Assembly: GCA_020796225.1 (NCBI GenBank)
Contig: CM036753.1
Span: 4,486,501 to 4,550,500 of the forward strand
Source of the DNA: Arion vulgaris
Lineage: Eukaryota > Mollusca > Gastropoda > Stylommatophora > Arionidae
Direction of reading: 5' to 3'
Length of the DNA stretch: 64,000 nucleotides
In this document: one piece after another, positions 35,301-48,100 of the stretch
Numbering within the stretch: the first letter of the stretch is position 1
How the letters are laid out: each line of letters begins with the position of its first letter
Program-made: the position numbers and the translations under genes
Notes under the pieces: generated by a model
Told to the model about the DNA's origin: nothing
Databases searched by the model: none
The model's input: the letters and a program-made list of their open reading frames with translations, nothing else

Positions 35301-38300
35301 ATCCATTTGCATTTCTTTTATCACATCTTGTACTCATTTTCTCATATACCTTCCCTTCTTTCTCTTTCCTAGTATATACACTTCTGTGTTTGCCTTCTCC
35401 AAGCATTCATGACATTTTAAATAACCACACTACTTCACTTTTTTTTTTCTTATATTTTTATCAATTGTCAATCATCTTCAATATTTAATTCTTGTATTAT
35501 AAATGTATTTGTTCTTTTCTTTGTTCATGGCTGACAATACTTATAAATAAATATTGCTTTCTATTTAAACTGCATTTATACAAATTTGCAACACACTCTT
35601 ATTCATAATCTATTTTTCTTCACACATTCCCATATTTTTGGTTACTAGCTAAGCTTTTTAGATCTACATAGGTCAGATTAGTGATATAAGAGCACAGTGT
35701 TTTGGGCACTTGCTTCTTAGGTGCATAGTCTGGACTTAATTCCAAAGTGGAATTTGAATTTTTTCGAACTGTAATTGTTCTCAGGTCAAGTCAGTCATTT
35801 GGATACCAGAAAAGCACTGGGAAGTAAAGGTGGCCTTTGCGACTTTGACCATGCCCCCCACCCCTTGTGTGCTGATGGTCAATAAAAAATATGGGCCAAC
35901 ACTGTATTTCCCAATATACTTCATGGTATGGGGGATCTCTATGGCAAAGTGGTTAAGATGCTTGCCTGTCGTTCTGAAGGCTGTGGGTTTTAATCCAGAC
36001 TGAGTCACATGCACAATTTTGTTATGAAATCTCTTTGATTGTTGTTGGAGCTACGGAGTTCGTGCAACACTCTTGGCAGATGGTGTGCCATTTCTGGCAA
36101 CAGGGACGGAGCCATATGGGGAAGCCCAGTGCAATTAAGTCAGTTCATTGGCCTTAGACCTCAAGGTATAAGAAGAGTTTTAATTTACTTTTGTCTTCTA
36201 TAAGTCAGATTATCAAGACTATATTATATTTGTGTGATAACAATTTGCAGCTGATATATATATAGAATACTTGCCTCCACCTCTCTGATATGACATGACA
36301 ACAAATTTGAGCTGATAATGTTTGAACCACGGAGAAAAATAGATTCACAGTCTGAATCAGGTCCAATTTCACACATGTACACTCCTCCCAGTGAAGAATC
36401 CATTTGTGGTACCGGCATGTTATCAATGCTGAACTCACAACCTGTGCCTGCATATTTGCTGTTACAGTTGCAAACACCTACATGAATACAATAGTTACAG
36501 TAGTGTAATATATTGTGTATAATTATATTTATAATACTGTTTCTAGAGTTCATCCATTTTGGACCCTCTCCACCTAAATATATTGATCTTTACCTTTGAC
36601 AACCTGACATAATTAAAGAAAATGACATTTTGAGATAAAAATAAATTGTACCTTATTTTTCTAATATTAAATTGTACTTTATACTTTAACTTTTTAAGAG
36701 TAAATTGTACTTCATCTTGATTGATTGATAGGACCATCATCATTGCACTTCTGTGAGTAACCATATGTGCTCTGATCTCTTTCTTATATAGGAAGATCTC
36801 AGCTGCAGTGCACAAACTCTGTAGCACTGAAGAGTGCCCAATGTCATTTTTAAGATCTTTTTGAATGAATTTTGCATGGGCAGTGGCTTTCCAGCCTGCT
36901 CTTCTCGATTTTGAACTGCCAAGGATTCATTTACGTGCTCAAATTCAGCACAGGACCTACGTTTTATAATCTGTTTCCGTTAGAACTTGATTTTACCTAC
37001 ACTGAGATCAGGGATCTCTGGAAAATTTTGCAGATGCCTCTACAAGGGAGCGAACCAGTTACCATTAGCATGAGAGGTGAGCACCTAACCTCTATGCAAC
37101 AGAGACCCCCTTTTTTATCTTTCTAATAGTAAATTGTACCTTATTTTTTTATCTTTCTAATAGTAAATTGTACCTTATTTTTTTATCTTTCTAATAGTAA
37201 ATTGTACTTTAAAATTGTACTTTATTTTTTTATCTTTCTAATAGTAAATTATACTTTATTTATTTATCTTTCTAATAGTAAATTATACTTTATTTATTTA
37301 TCTTTCTAATAGTAAATTGTACTTTATTTATTTATCTTTCTAATAGTAAATTGTACTTTATTTTTTTATCTTTCTAATAGTAAATTGTACTTTATTTATT
37401 TATCTTTCTAATAGTAAATTGTACTTTATTATTTATTTATCTTTCTAATAGTAAATTGTACTTTATTTATTTATATTTCTAATAGTAAATTGCACTAAGC
37501 CACTTTGTCAATGGTCCATGTCTCATAACCATGGTTGCCAAGGAAATAAACTATATTATTTGTATTTGATAGTTTATTGTTTAAAAAAAATTTTTATAAC
37601 AAATAGTTTAGTCTAGCAAATAACTGTATCTGAACAACTATGAGAAATATAATTTCTAAATTTTTAAAACAAACAAAAAAACAAACCTCTGATACAAGTT
37701 CCATGGCCATTACAATTTATTGGTGTACAAGTCATATCAAAAAAGCTTATTGCCAAGTCACTAGCATCACTGTTGTTCTGATATGCTGGATTCTGGTTGA
37801 GTAACTTGCTGCATTGTGTCACTGCCATTTGTTGAGATCCTTGAGTATACTTGGTGCTGCCAGTAATCTAAATTGCCAGAAGAAATAAGTAAGTCATTCA
37901 TTTTTATACAACAATAATGTCCATAGAACTGTATTTAACTTAAGTAGTAGAAAGTTGACAATCTGAAGAAAATAAAACACACATAAAAGATGATGATGGG
38001 ACTTAAAGATTACATTGAGCTTGTTTATCCAGAGATGTGAAGACTGGTTGGGTAGACTGCATGGATCAAATAACGTGTTAGCTCAATGGGTAGGGGACGG
38101 TGATTCACAGTGAAAGTCTTTGCTACATAACAGAACAGCAAAAGATAGCCCTAATTATTCCCTGGTGAAAAGCCAGACCAAAGGGTGCGGAGCAGGATGG
38201 GGCCATATAAGGTGACAGTGTATAACCCATCTGCAAGTGGTAAATGCTCTGGCTGCAACCAACCCATCCCCTGGCTGTGGGACAATTAGCAGTCGTCTTC

Positions 38301-41300
38301 TCTCTACTTTGAGGATGACATTATTTTTGTGTGTCTTGTATTCTACTTCTATGACACTTTCCCCAAGTATATGGGGATTAAACTATAGTGGCCAGAGAGC
38401 ACACCCTACACAAAAGTCTGGGTTTGTGAGACCGACAGAAGAAAGCTGAAATTACATATATAGGACAACTCCACACAAATTTGTGAAGACAGATCTCATC
38501 AGCAGAGAACTGCAACTGTCTAGAGAACAAAGTACAAAAAAAGAAGTCCCCAGAAATGGAATGTGCCAGCCATTATTGGCGGGAAGGAATCTACACATAC
38601 AAATGGCAATGGTAAATGATTAAATGCAGGACAGAATAGAAACTGTTCAATCTCAATCCTTTAAATGCTGTCCAGCCTTTACTACATAGTTTTACTGCAG
38701 TCTTCCCTTATATAGATAATACATACTGTTACTAAGGTAAAGTTATGTTTTGTCGATGTTTATTCTTATATATACAGATTCCAGTTAGCATGTAACAAAT
38801 ACAACATGAGAATAAACATCGACAAAACAGAAGTAATGACATTCGCCAGAGAGGAAAGCACTACCAATATCTACATCGACAATCCCCACTAAAAAAGTCA
38901 AAGACTTCACATACCTGTGGGCATTTTTTCAGCAAACGGAAGAATAACTAATGAAATTCAACACAGATGCAACAAAGCAAATCAAATGATAGGACAAATG
39001 GCGTCAATTTTAAAATGCAAACAAGTCACCATGAAGACAAAAAGAGCAATGTTCAACACAATCTTTTTCCCCACATTATGTTACCAGTACCAAACCTGGT
39101 CATTGACAACAAATGATAGAAGAAAACTAGTCATGACAGAGATAAAGTGTCTACACAGAATGCTGGGTGTAACAAGAAGAGACCAGTTGAGAAATGAAGA
39201 CATCAGGAAAAAGTGGGTACAAGATCAGTACTAGACTTCATCAAGAAACAACAAATTAAATGGTTCGGCCATGTAAACAGATTACCAACAGACAATGCAC
39301 CTCAAAGAGCAATGCTGTTCCGATACAATGGGTACAAAGCAAAAGGCCGGCCATGCAAAGATGGACCTCAGAGATAACAGAGACGCAAAAGAGACTACGA
39401 GCATATAGAAGGGCCCGTTTTAGAATTCTCTTCTTGACCTGACACTGTGAGGCAAACAGGATTCGTGAAAAGAAGAAAGAAAAGAAGACAATGTCAATCT
39501 TAAACCTATTATTCTTGATGATTCACTGGACTCCCAGTCAGTTCTGAATATTATATGCTGACCAGCACGGACAGGATTCTCACAGTGTGATATAGCGTTA
39601 GTGATATTTCACCCTGTCCCTAGACAGCACCATCCTGTCCCAGACAATGACAGTAAATAAAAATTGTCTTCCACCAATTGACATTTTCACATATCTCAAC
39701 AGTGTCCTTTCCAGAACAGTAAACATAAACTCTGATATCACAAAATAATTTCCAACACTAATCATGTATTTAAAAGACTATGCTAGTCTTAACTGATTTG
39801 TTGCAGTTATTTTAGCCTCATGGCAGAACATTTTTGTAGTTCCCAAAAAATTGCACTCATAGTTTAGCAAAACTGTACTATTGTTTCTAAATATGATTTA
39901 CAATATGACTTATTATACATCTAATTAAAGACAAATGGATTTAGTTTCATGAAATATTTACTGTATTAGCAAATATAATGTAGTGTTAATTATACAGGAA
40001 ACATATTAAAATTTTGAAAAAATTGAAATTGGGAGAACAAAAATCCAACTTATGAAGGGTATTGATGTTCAATAAGTTGAATAAACAAGCCTACTCTCTC
40101 TTTATATTGGTAATCCATATATGAATACATAAACATTAAGAAAATTGTGATTGATGCATTGTTAAACTGTTTACAAACTAGCATCATGACAATTCATGAC
40201 AAATTATCTAGTTTTTTTAGGTCACAGGGTATCCTAGAATGAATGGTAAACTCAGTTTGCTTCTACTTCTAGCATAAGCCATGATGATATTATTTTTATC
40301 ATTTACATTTCACTTTTAAGTAGTTTCCAGTTAATATAAAATTTCAAATAGAAATGGAAAGTAATGGAAAACCAATGAAATATTACAAATCTTTCAAGTG
40401 CTGATTCATTGCGCAATAAGCCATTTGGATCTTCAAAAAGATGTCTGTACGCAATCATTTAATATACTAGAATCACTATTTATCTTGACTAGAATCTTAC
40501 CATGATGTCTGTTGCACAAAACTGTAAAGGGCTGTCAAAGTTGATATTTACTTGAATCTTGAGATTTGATACTTGAGTACTACTAATTGACTCTGTAGCA
40601 ACTCTACAAGCTTGCAAAACCTGGTTCATCATATTATTCAGGCAGTATTCAGTGGCAGTCTCTATGGTCCAGTTATTTGGTTGCAATACTTGACTCTAAA
40701 ATATATACAGTTGTATAACACATTAGCTGCAATAAAAACAAACATTGAAACCAAATGAATGAACTATTTAAAAGTAATTTTTTTCTCCTCCAAAGTTAGA
40801 AAAAAGTAAACAATAGTTTTCAATGAAGTGATGTGAGCTCTTGATTTCTCACCTGCATGGCAGAAATGCTTGTTGGCTCCACTTCCTGAAGAGCCTGTCG
40901 TCTCTTTCTTCTCTTTGAAGTTGTGCTTACATCTTGTCTGCTTAAAGCCACAAAACTTAAAGTTTGGTCTTCTCCTGCAGGCAAGTAACAGTAAGGAATA
41001 AATATTTTTAATGAATTATTTTTGAAAATTTACTTCATTTATAATGTGTACGCTTAACTACTTTTGAGAGATAGTTTTTCATTCTAATATGTGTTAATGA
41101 ATTACTTTTGTAAATTGTTTATTTTTTAATAAGTAAATAATACAATAATATTTTGTGAAACTACTTCCATTTGTCTTCGATTTGATATATAATAAGTCAT
41201 ATTTTAAACCATATTTAGAAACAATATTTTAGTTTTGCTAAACCAAGTGAATTTTTGGGAACTAAAAATATAATTCCATCCAGAGGTAAAAATAACTCAG

Positions 41301-44300
41301 CAGAAAATCAGTTAATCTTGCAACTTTTTACTTTATTGAAAATACATTGACATTTATTTAGTTGTTGTTATAAAGAACATTTTTCATTTAGACCTTTCTG
41401 GTTTAACCAGTTAGCATGAACAAGGTTGACAAGGAAAGTACTATATTTGAAATAATAAATGACAATAGTTTTGAGACATTTATCTAAGCTATATCTTACC
41501 ACTGAGAAATCCACATGTTTCTAAATGGGCTCTGTCTGAACACTGTTCAGTCTTGATGTCTCCACTGGCCCAAGATAAGCAGTATGTGCTCACATTTGCG
41601 GTTGATGGAACAACACCAGCAGGATATATTGTCCTCCAGTCCAATGTATTTTGGTATGAGCTGTGAAGAGTGTTTAGAATAAGAGATTTGTAAATACAAG
41701 TTTTGAAGTAAAACTGAATGTGCTTATACATGGTATTACAGATTAAAGAAGCCAGATCGACAAATCTATAACTGCTGTGTCTAGGACACACTTCAATCAT
41801 GACAATAGCTGCTGTGTCTAGGACACACTTCAAGCATGACAATGGTCATAGCTGCTGTATCTAGGACACACTTCAACCATGACAATAGCTGCTGTGTCTA
41901 GGACACACTTCAAGCATAACAATGGCAATAGCTGCTGTGTCTAGGAACACTTCAGCATGACAATGGCAATAGCTGCTGTGTCTAGGATGCACTTCAGTCA
42001 TGACAATGGCAATAGCTGCTGTGTCTAGGACGCACTTCAAGCATGACAATGGCAATAGCTGCTGTGTCTAGGACACACTTCAAGCATGACAATGGCAATA
42101 GCTGCTGTGGCTAGGATGTACTTCAAGCATGACAATGGCAATAGCTGCTGTCTCTAGGACAACATCTGCCCAAATTAGAACCATGTTATCTCCACCAATG
42201 AGAGACAAGATGTCTGCACAAAAAAGAAACATGATATCTGCATTCTACATCATCATCATCAGGTGTTGTGCCGGCTGGTGTAGATGATCATGGATCTTCA
42301 CAAATATGTCTGGTATTTGCTATCATCTCAGATGTTGACGCTCTTCCGTGCAATGAAGTCAGACCATCAAAACTTTTCTCTCTCTGTCTTCCTCTGTCTT
42401 GTCTACCCTCGATTTTACTGGTTGTCACAATGTGTTCTTAACCTCCTTTCCTCTGCTGTAGGAAGAAACAAATCTCTAGCAGTGAGAAATATGATATCTG
42501 TATTAGTGAGAAATGTGATATCTCCCTCCACCAATGAGAGACATGATATCTCCCTCCATCAATGCGAGACATGCTAACTATGCAAATGAGAAACATGATA
42601 TCTTCATTAGTGAAAAACACATCTCCAACAGTGAGAAACATCTCCAACAGTGAGAAACATCTCCAACAGTAAGAAACATGATAATGGTTGCCTTCATTAC
42701 ATACATTGAATGTACAAGTTTGGAAGATTTATATTACAATGTGTGGCTAGACATTGGAATGTTCACATCAGACATGAGAAAAGAATCTTACACTTCAGAC
42801 AAATGAAAGCATTTGCAGAATGCCCAAATCTGTTATATCATCTTGAACGTGTCCATCGCTCATCATGAGCATTGTGCTAATCATAGGATCGAATGCTGCA
42901 GAAAGACAAATATATATTTCAATTCACATAATACAATGTATGACAAAAATCTGAAGGTAGTATTATCCTGGCCTGCAGCTGTTGGAATGGAGAATGCTGA
43001 GCAGAGATCTAATATATTTATTGAAGGATTGATTGTTATTTTTTGGATAGGACCATCATGCTGCATGGTGAGTAACTGCTTATGATCCGAATCTTTTCAC
43101 TGGGAAAGATGAGCTGCAGTGTGAACTGCACAGCACCAGATGGAGCTGGATTGCGATTTCTTAGTTTGCAAGAATTAAAAATGAAATTGACTAAATCGGA
43201 TACATGTCCAAAGGAATGAACAGTGGGACAACAAATGGTACATTTTAGCAAAGATCAAACATGTCCAAAGGGGATTAAATGCAGGCTAAAGAGAGAGAAG
43301 AAGAGAAAGGAGTTTTTATTTTGATTTTTGTGATCAGTCCAGTAATCGAATGGATAGTCTAGATTAAGTTATGATTAAGCAGATGATTAAGTATATGATT
43401 AAGTCAGATTCTTATAAGTACAGTTTTAGAAAGTTCAATATCAGAGTCAATAATATGCAAAACAAAGAAATGAGATCAAATATCTTCTAGTCCACACATT
43501 AAAGATGTTTGATAGTGAAAATATATATTTATATTCCTATATTTATATCTATAACTATAATTCTATATTTCATTACTAAGACTAAGAATCATTCAAATAT
43601 ATATTGGAGCAACTAGCACATAAGAATAGACAAAAGATTGGGACTTTCAGAAGTCAAAAGGTGTAGACAGAAGCAATCACATGACCTGTTCTCACTGTAT
43701 TGTAAATGAGTTTAGGTCTATAAGTTTCCTGAATAGCTGTGGAAATCAAAAATAACCTAGTTTTAGCATGATGATACTGTCTTATTAGCAAAAATAAATG
43801 AGCCAGAAATTATTGATAAGTGTGACAGAAATAACAAAGACCAGTTTGAAGATAGAAGAAGAAGTATATAATGTCAAAGCAGTTTTGCAAAATCACCATC
43901 ACAGTAAATGGACTGATCTAAGACAATTTCAAATTAAATACTTCAGTCCTTTAACCGATCAGGCGAATCAGAAATAAAGAGCAGAATAGACAAGCTAAAA
44001 CATAATTCTGAAATAGAAGGGTTATCTCACAGTTCTTGTCAACCGATCAGAATGCGAAGTTACATCACATAAACCAATACTGACATTCGCGAGCAGGACA
44101 AAACACACAGATCAAAAATCTCTGAAGGGCCAAAGAAATCTGGTTTTATAGCAGGAAGATGAAATCCATGGATGCTAAAATGACTCAATGTTGAGGTGTT
44201 GAATGAGATCAAGACACAGAGAAAGCTATCATCAATATAAGAAAGAGGCAGTCATCATTTTTCGCATTGATGAGAGGAGTTAGAACACATGTGACAACCT

Positions 44301-45066
44301 GGAAACGGATGACGAGACAAGGGAAGACAGAGAGAAAATATTGATGGCAGACTAAGTGCTACGAGAGAATATCTGATTTGTAGCAAACAAGAAGATTGAA
44401 GATCATACGTTCACGGACAGATGATAGATGGAAGTATGTATAATAGGAATTTTTTGTAGAATCAATAAATACAAGTGGTTGCTAACAATCTAATCTTCAG
44501 ACTCTGCCAAGTGCTAGATTTCGTGCACTCCGCCTGTGTAAGATAAATCGGAGCACACATGGTACTCACTGAGCAATGATGATGGTCCATCAATCAATCA
44601 ATCAAACCAATCACAATGTTTAAAATCTCACTTCATTCTGAACAGACCAGACTCTGTGAGATAAGCAACAGGAGAAAAGTAGAAGATTACGAAAATGTAA
44701 GAATACTAACCAGTTTGTTAGTGTGCAACAATAAATAAAAACAGAGACAATCAACCCATTAAAAAAAGATATTAAGCACATTTTACTACAGATGTTACGT
44801 GCATCCTTACACATAATAAATTAGTTAACATTTATTTAAAATTTATTGTCCAGCGATTAAAATAAAATAGGGCAGCAATTCTACAGCCCTATATACAATT
44901 CTTAGTCCACTTTAGTTATCCACAATGGACCATGATTACTGTTTGAGACCTGTCCTGTTTTTCTCTAGGTTATAGATTCCCCAAACTTTTCGGGCCACTG
45001 CTCACTGTGCATGACATAAACTGTGTAATGCCTCCTCCCATTATAACAGTTTGCCAATCCCCCTTC

Positions 45067-45146
<80 letters not shown>

Positions 45147-48100
45147 ATGCCCTATTTTTACTTTGACATAGAAAATTGATATATATTTCTGTCATCATGG
45201 TCAATTTTCAAATGATTCTTCTTCTTCTTTGTCATCACACTGCTACCGGGTTGTTGCCCAGTGTCGTCACACTGCTACCGGATTGTTGCCCAGTGTCGGC
45301 ACACTGCTACCGGGTTGTTGCCCAGTGTCGTGGTTTTCTGTTTTTATCTTGCGCTGTTCTGGTGGCTTGTGTGATTGTTATCTTTGTCCTTTCACAGGAT
45401 TCTGCTACGCCATCTAACCATCTTTTCCGTGGTCTTCCTCTTGCCTTCTTTCCGATGTTCTGTTGTAGAAGACTCAGTATACTTTGGAGTTTGGATGCAT
45501 TCTTATTAAGTGGCCAAACCACTTCATTCTTTGTTTATCTATGTAATTCAAGCATGGTTTTGTGCCAACTTTTTTTCTTATGCTGATGTTGGTGATTCTG
45601 TCTTTTCTTGTGTTGTTGGTAACTTTTCGCAGGCAACGATTTCACATGTAGTTATTTTTTGTGACTGCGCTTTGCTCAACGTCCATGTTTGGCTCTGGTA
45701 ACACAAAGTAGGTATAAAAATGATGTTGATCATCTGTTGCTTAGCTGCCTGTGAAATTTTTGGGTGCCTTAACAATGGGGCTAGCTGGTAGGTTACAGCA
45801 TTTGCTTTTTGTACTCTAGCCATATACATGAAATAGAAAATTGATGAAAAAATGGATTGTGTAAGTTGGGCATAAGATGAATTAAAATGCAAAATTCAAA
45901 TTTTTAATGATTATTCACTCACAAAATTTAAATAAAAACTCCCCCAAATGCTTCTGAACCCACTATCACCCCTGGAAGGCTTCAGCGCCCACCAAGGGTC
46001 GGTACGCCACTTTGGAAACCCATGCTCTAGGTAATAAAAACACAGAATATATCATACAGATATTTGAAATTTACCTTGCATATGTGAAAAGTCTTGTGCT
46101 GCCGGTTGAATGAAGACTTGCAGGTAAGAGGACTCCAACATGACCACAGTTACTATTGTGCCAGTTGCAATGGCTAGTACCTTCACAAATAAAATTCAAA
46201 TTTAAGTAGATGTGGTATCCAGACGATTAGTACACTACTACATAGTAAGACTATTCACAGATTTTTAAAGACTTGGCCAGGGAATCCAAAGTTGAAGTGT
46301 GGATTAATTTCTTAAGCTAAGTTGGTAAGTTTTGTTTTTTCGTCCGCTATGAATTCAGGCGTAGTCTCTTACTGATTTTTGCTTGCAAAGCTTGCTTTCC
46401 TTATCAGTTTCCCTCACCATTCAGGCAAGCCGTACTCTGTTTTCAGAGCTAAGTTGGTAATAATAATACGTTACAAACATTCTGACAAATGGATACAAGT
46501 TGGGATAGAAAGTTTGTCATTCTTTCCTTTATAAACTATACTAGACTCTTTAGGCAACATCCTAATGATGGGTAAATAGAAAAGGTGAGGATTTATTAAT
46601 CAATGTATGAGTCAGACGGACAAGTGTAATGGAGATGCCTGGTATAATATTAGGTAACACATTCTTCTAGTTACAATAAATATTAGGTAACATGTATTCT
46701 TCTAGATAAAGTTAATATTAGGTAACATGACTGGTCCTCCAGCAGATCAGACAAGAAAATATGCATACTCGAACAGGTTCAGAATGAAGGTATGTGTATA
46801 GTCCTAGGCTGCACTAGAGATACCAACATTGTGAAGATGAGATATATGCTTGGCACTTCTGTCACTACGCTCCCGTCATGCAATTGCCCAAACCAAGGCA
46901 TATATGCGGTTACTGCGGATAAGAGACATCCACTACACAAGAACACTAATGATGTTAAGGGCACGAGAATCAAGTGTGGCATGTCGTGGATGGCCCAGGC
47001 TGAGAGAACAATTGGCCAGGTGACTACGGTTGCGACTCTACCAAAAGGGGTAGAATGGATCCCAACAGATGGTAGCATGACCAACTATCTCAACGTTATC
47101 ATTACTCTTGGAAAAGAATGTAGAGATTGGGGCAACATGAAGGCTGATCTCGCAGTTAAGCAGCTGATAGAAGATAATGCAAGGGATGATGATGTTGTCA
47201 TGTATACCGATGGGTTGGTTCAACGTGGTGAGAAGTCTGGCTGGGGTTTCTTGGCTAATGCGTATGGTAGGATTGTTGCAGAGCGAAGTAGGGCATACAG
47301 GACAACTAATTCTAGTATGAGGATGGAGGTTGAGGCCATTACTGTTGCCCTCCAGTGGATCTCTGGGACTTCATTTACTGGGGCAGTTGTTGTATCTGAC
47401 TCTCAGTCGATGCTTCACAAGATCCAGAAGGGCAGGTTTCAGTATGAGTGGATGTCATCTTAGAAGTTTCTAGCCTCTAGATGCTTACGTGATATACTGT
47501 CCTGGGCATGCGGGTGTTTACGGTAATGAGAGAGCGGACAGCATCGATTGTTGGGGAGTTGAAGATGGATAAGGGGGATATTCTTCGGGCTCTTCGCGAC
47601 TGTCTGTTGGATGAGGACACTAAAATCAATGTTGAATCGATCAAGCGATTTAGGCAGTTTGTAGTTACCCGTTGTTCAAGTCGAGCTGGATGCCTGAGAG
47701 GCAGAGTGAGAGGTGTGTTTAATCCGAGAGCCACGGGAACCATCAGTATGCATACTCTTCGATATCTGTTGGGGAGACTGAGCACCTACGGGTCTGCCCG
47801 GAGTGCAATGACGTTAGTTTAGTAACCAATAACATAAAAAAATAAAAAAATATTGGTAACATATATTCTTCTAGTTGAAATAAATATTAGGTAACATATA
47901 TTCTTCTAGCCACAATTAATATTTTGTAATGTATTCTTCTAGCTACAATTAATATTTTGTAATGTATTCTTCTAGCCACAATTAATATTTTGTAATGTAT
48001 TCTTCTAGCTACAATTAAATGTGAATACTATCGTGGTTAGGGTCCCTAGAAAATAGCTAAATCTCTTCACGCAGAAAGCAAACTAAGTAGCTTTAGAGAT

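Larger units (their letters stand above)
44963..46032. mobile_element. Non-autonomous hAT-type DNA transposon
   Basis: The ends are flanked by the same 8 bases, CTCTAGGT, at 44963-44970 and 46025-46032. The inner ends are imperfect inverted repeats: TATAGATTCCCCAAACTTTT on the left, and on the right the reverse complement CATGGGTTTCCAAAGTGGCG. An 8-bp duplication and CCCAAACTTTT / CCAAAGTGG ends are typical of hAT elements. No transposase frame is present. It contains an AT microsatellite and a LINE fragment. Confidence 0.78.

Noticed and set aside
42786..42905. Missing VWD exon of the VWDE-like gene
   Set aside because: A donor-like GTAAGA and an open stretch exist, but the frame has a TGA just before the donor and shows no LCG or cysteine pattern.
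44965..45204. Open frame rich in Ile and Tyr
   Set aside because: It is a translation of an (AT)n microsatellite.
46792..47463. Domesticated RNase H gene
   Set aside because: The domain lacks its last catalytic part in frame, a stop cuts it, and it carries the usual LINE tail downstream.
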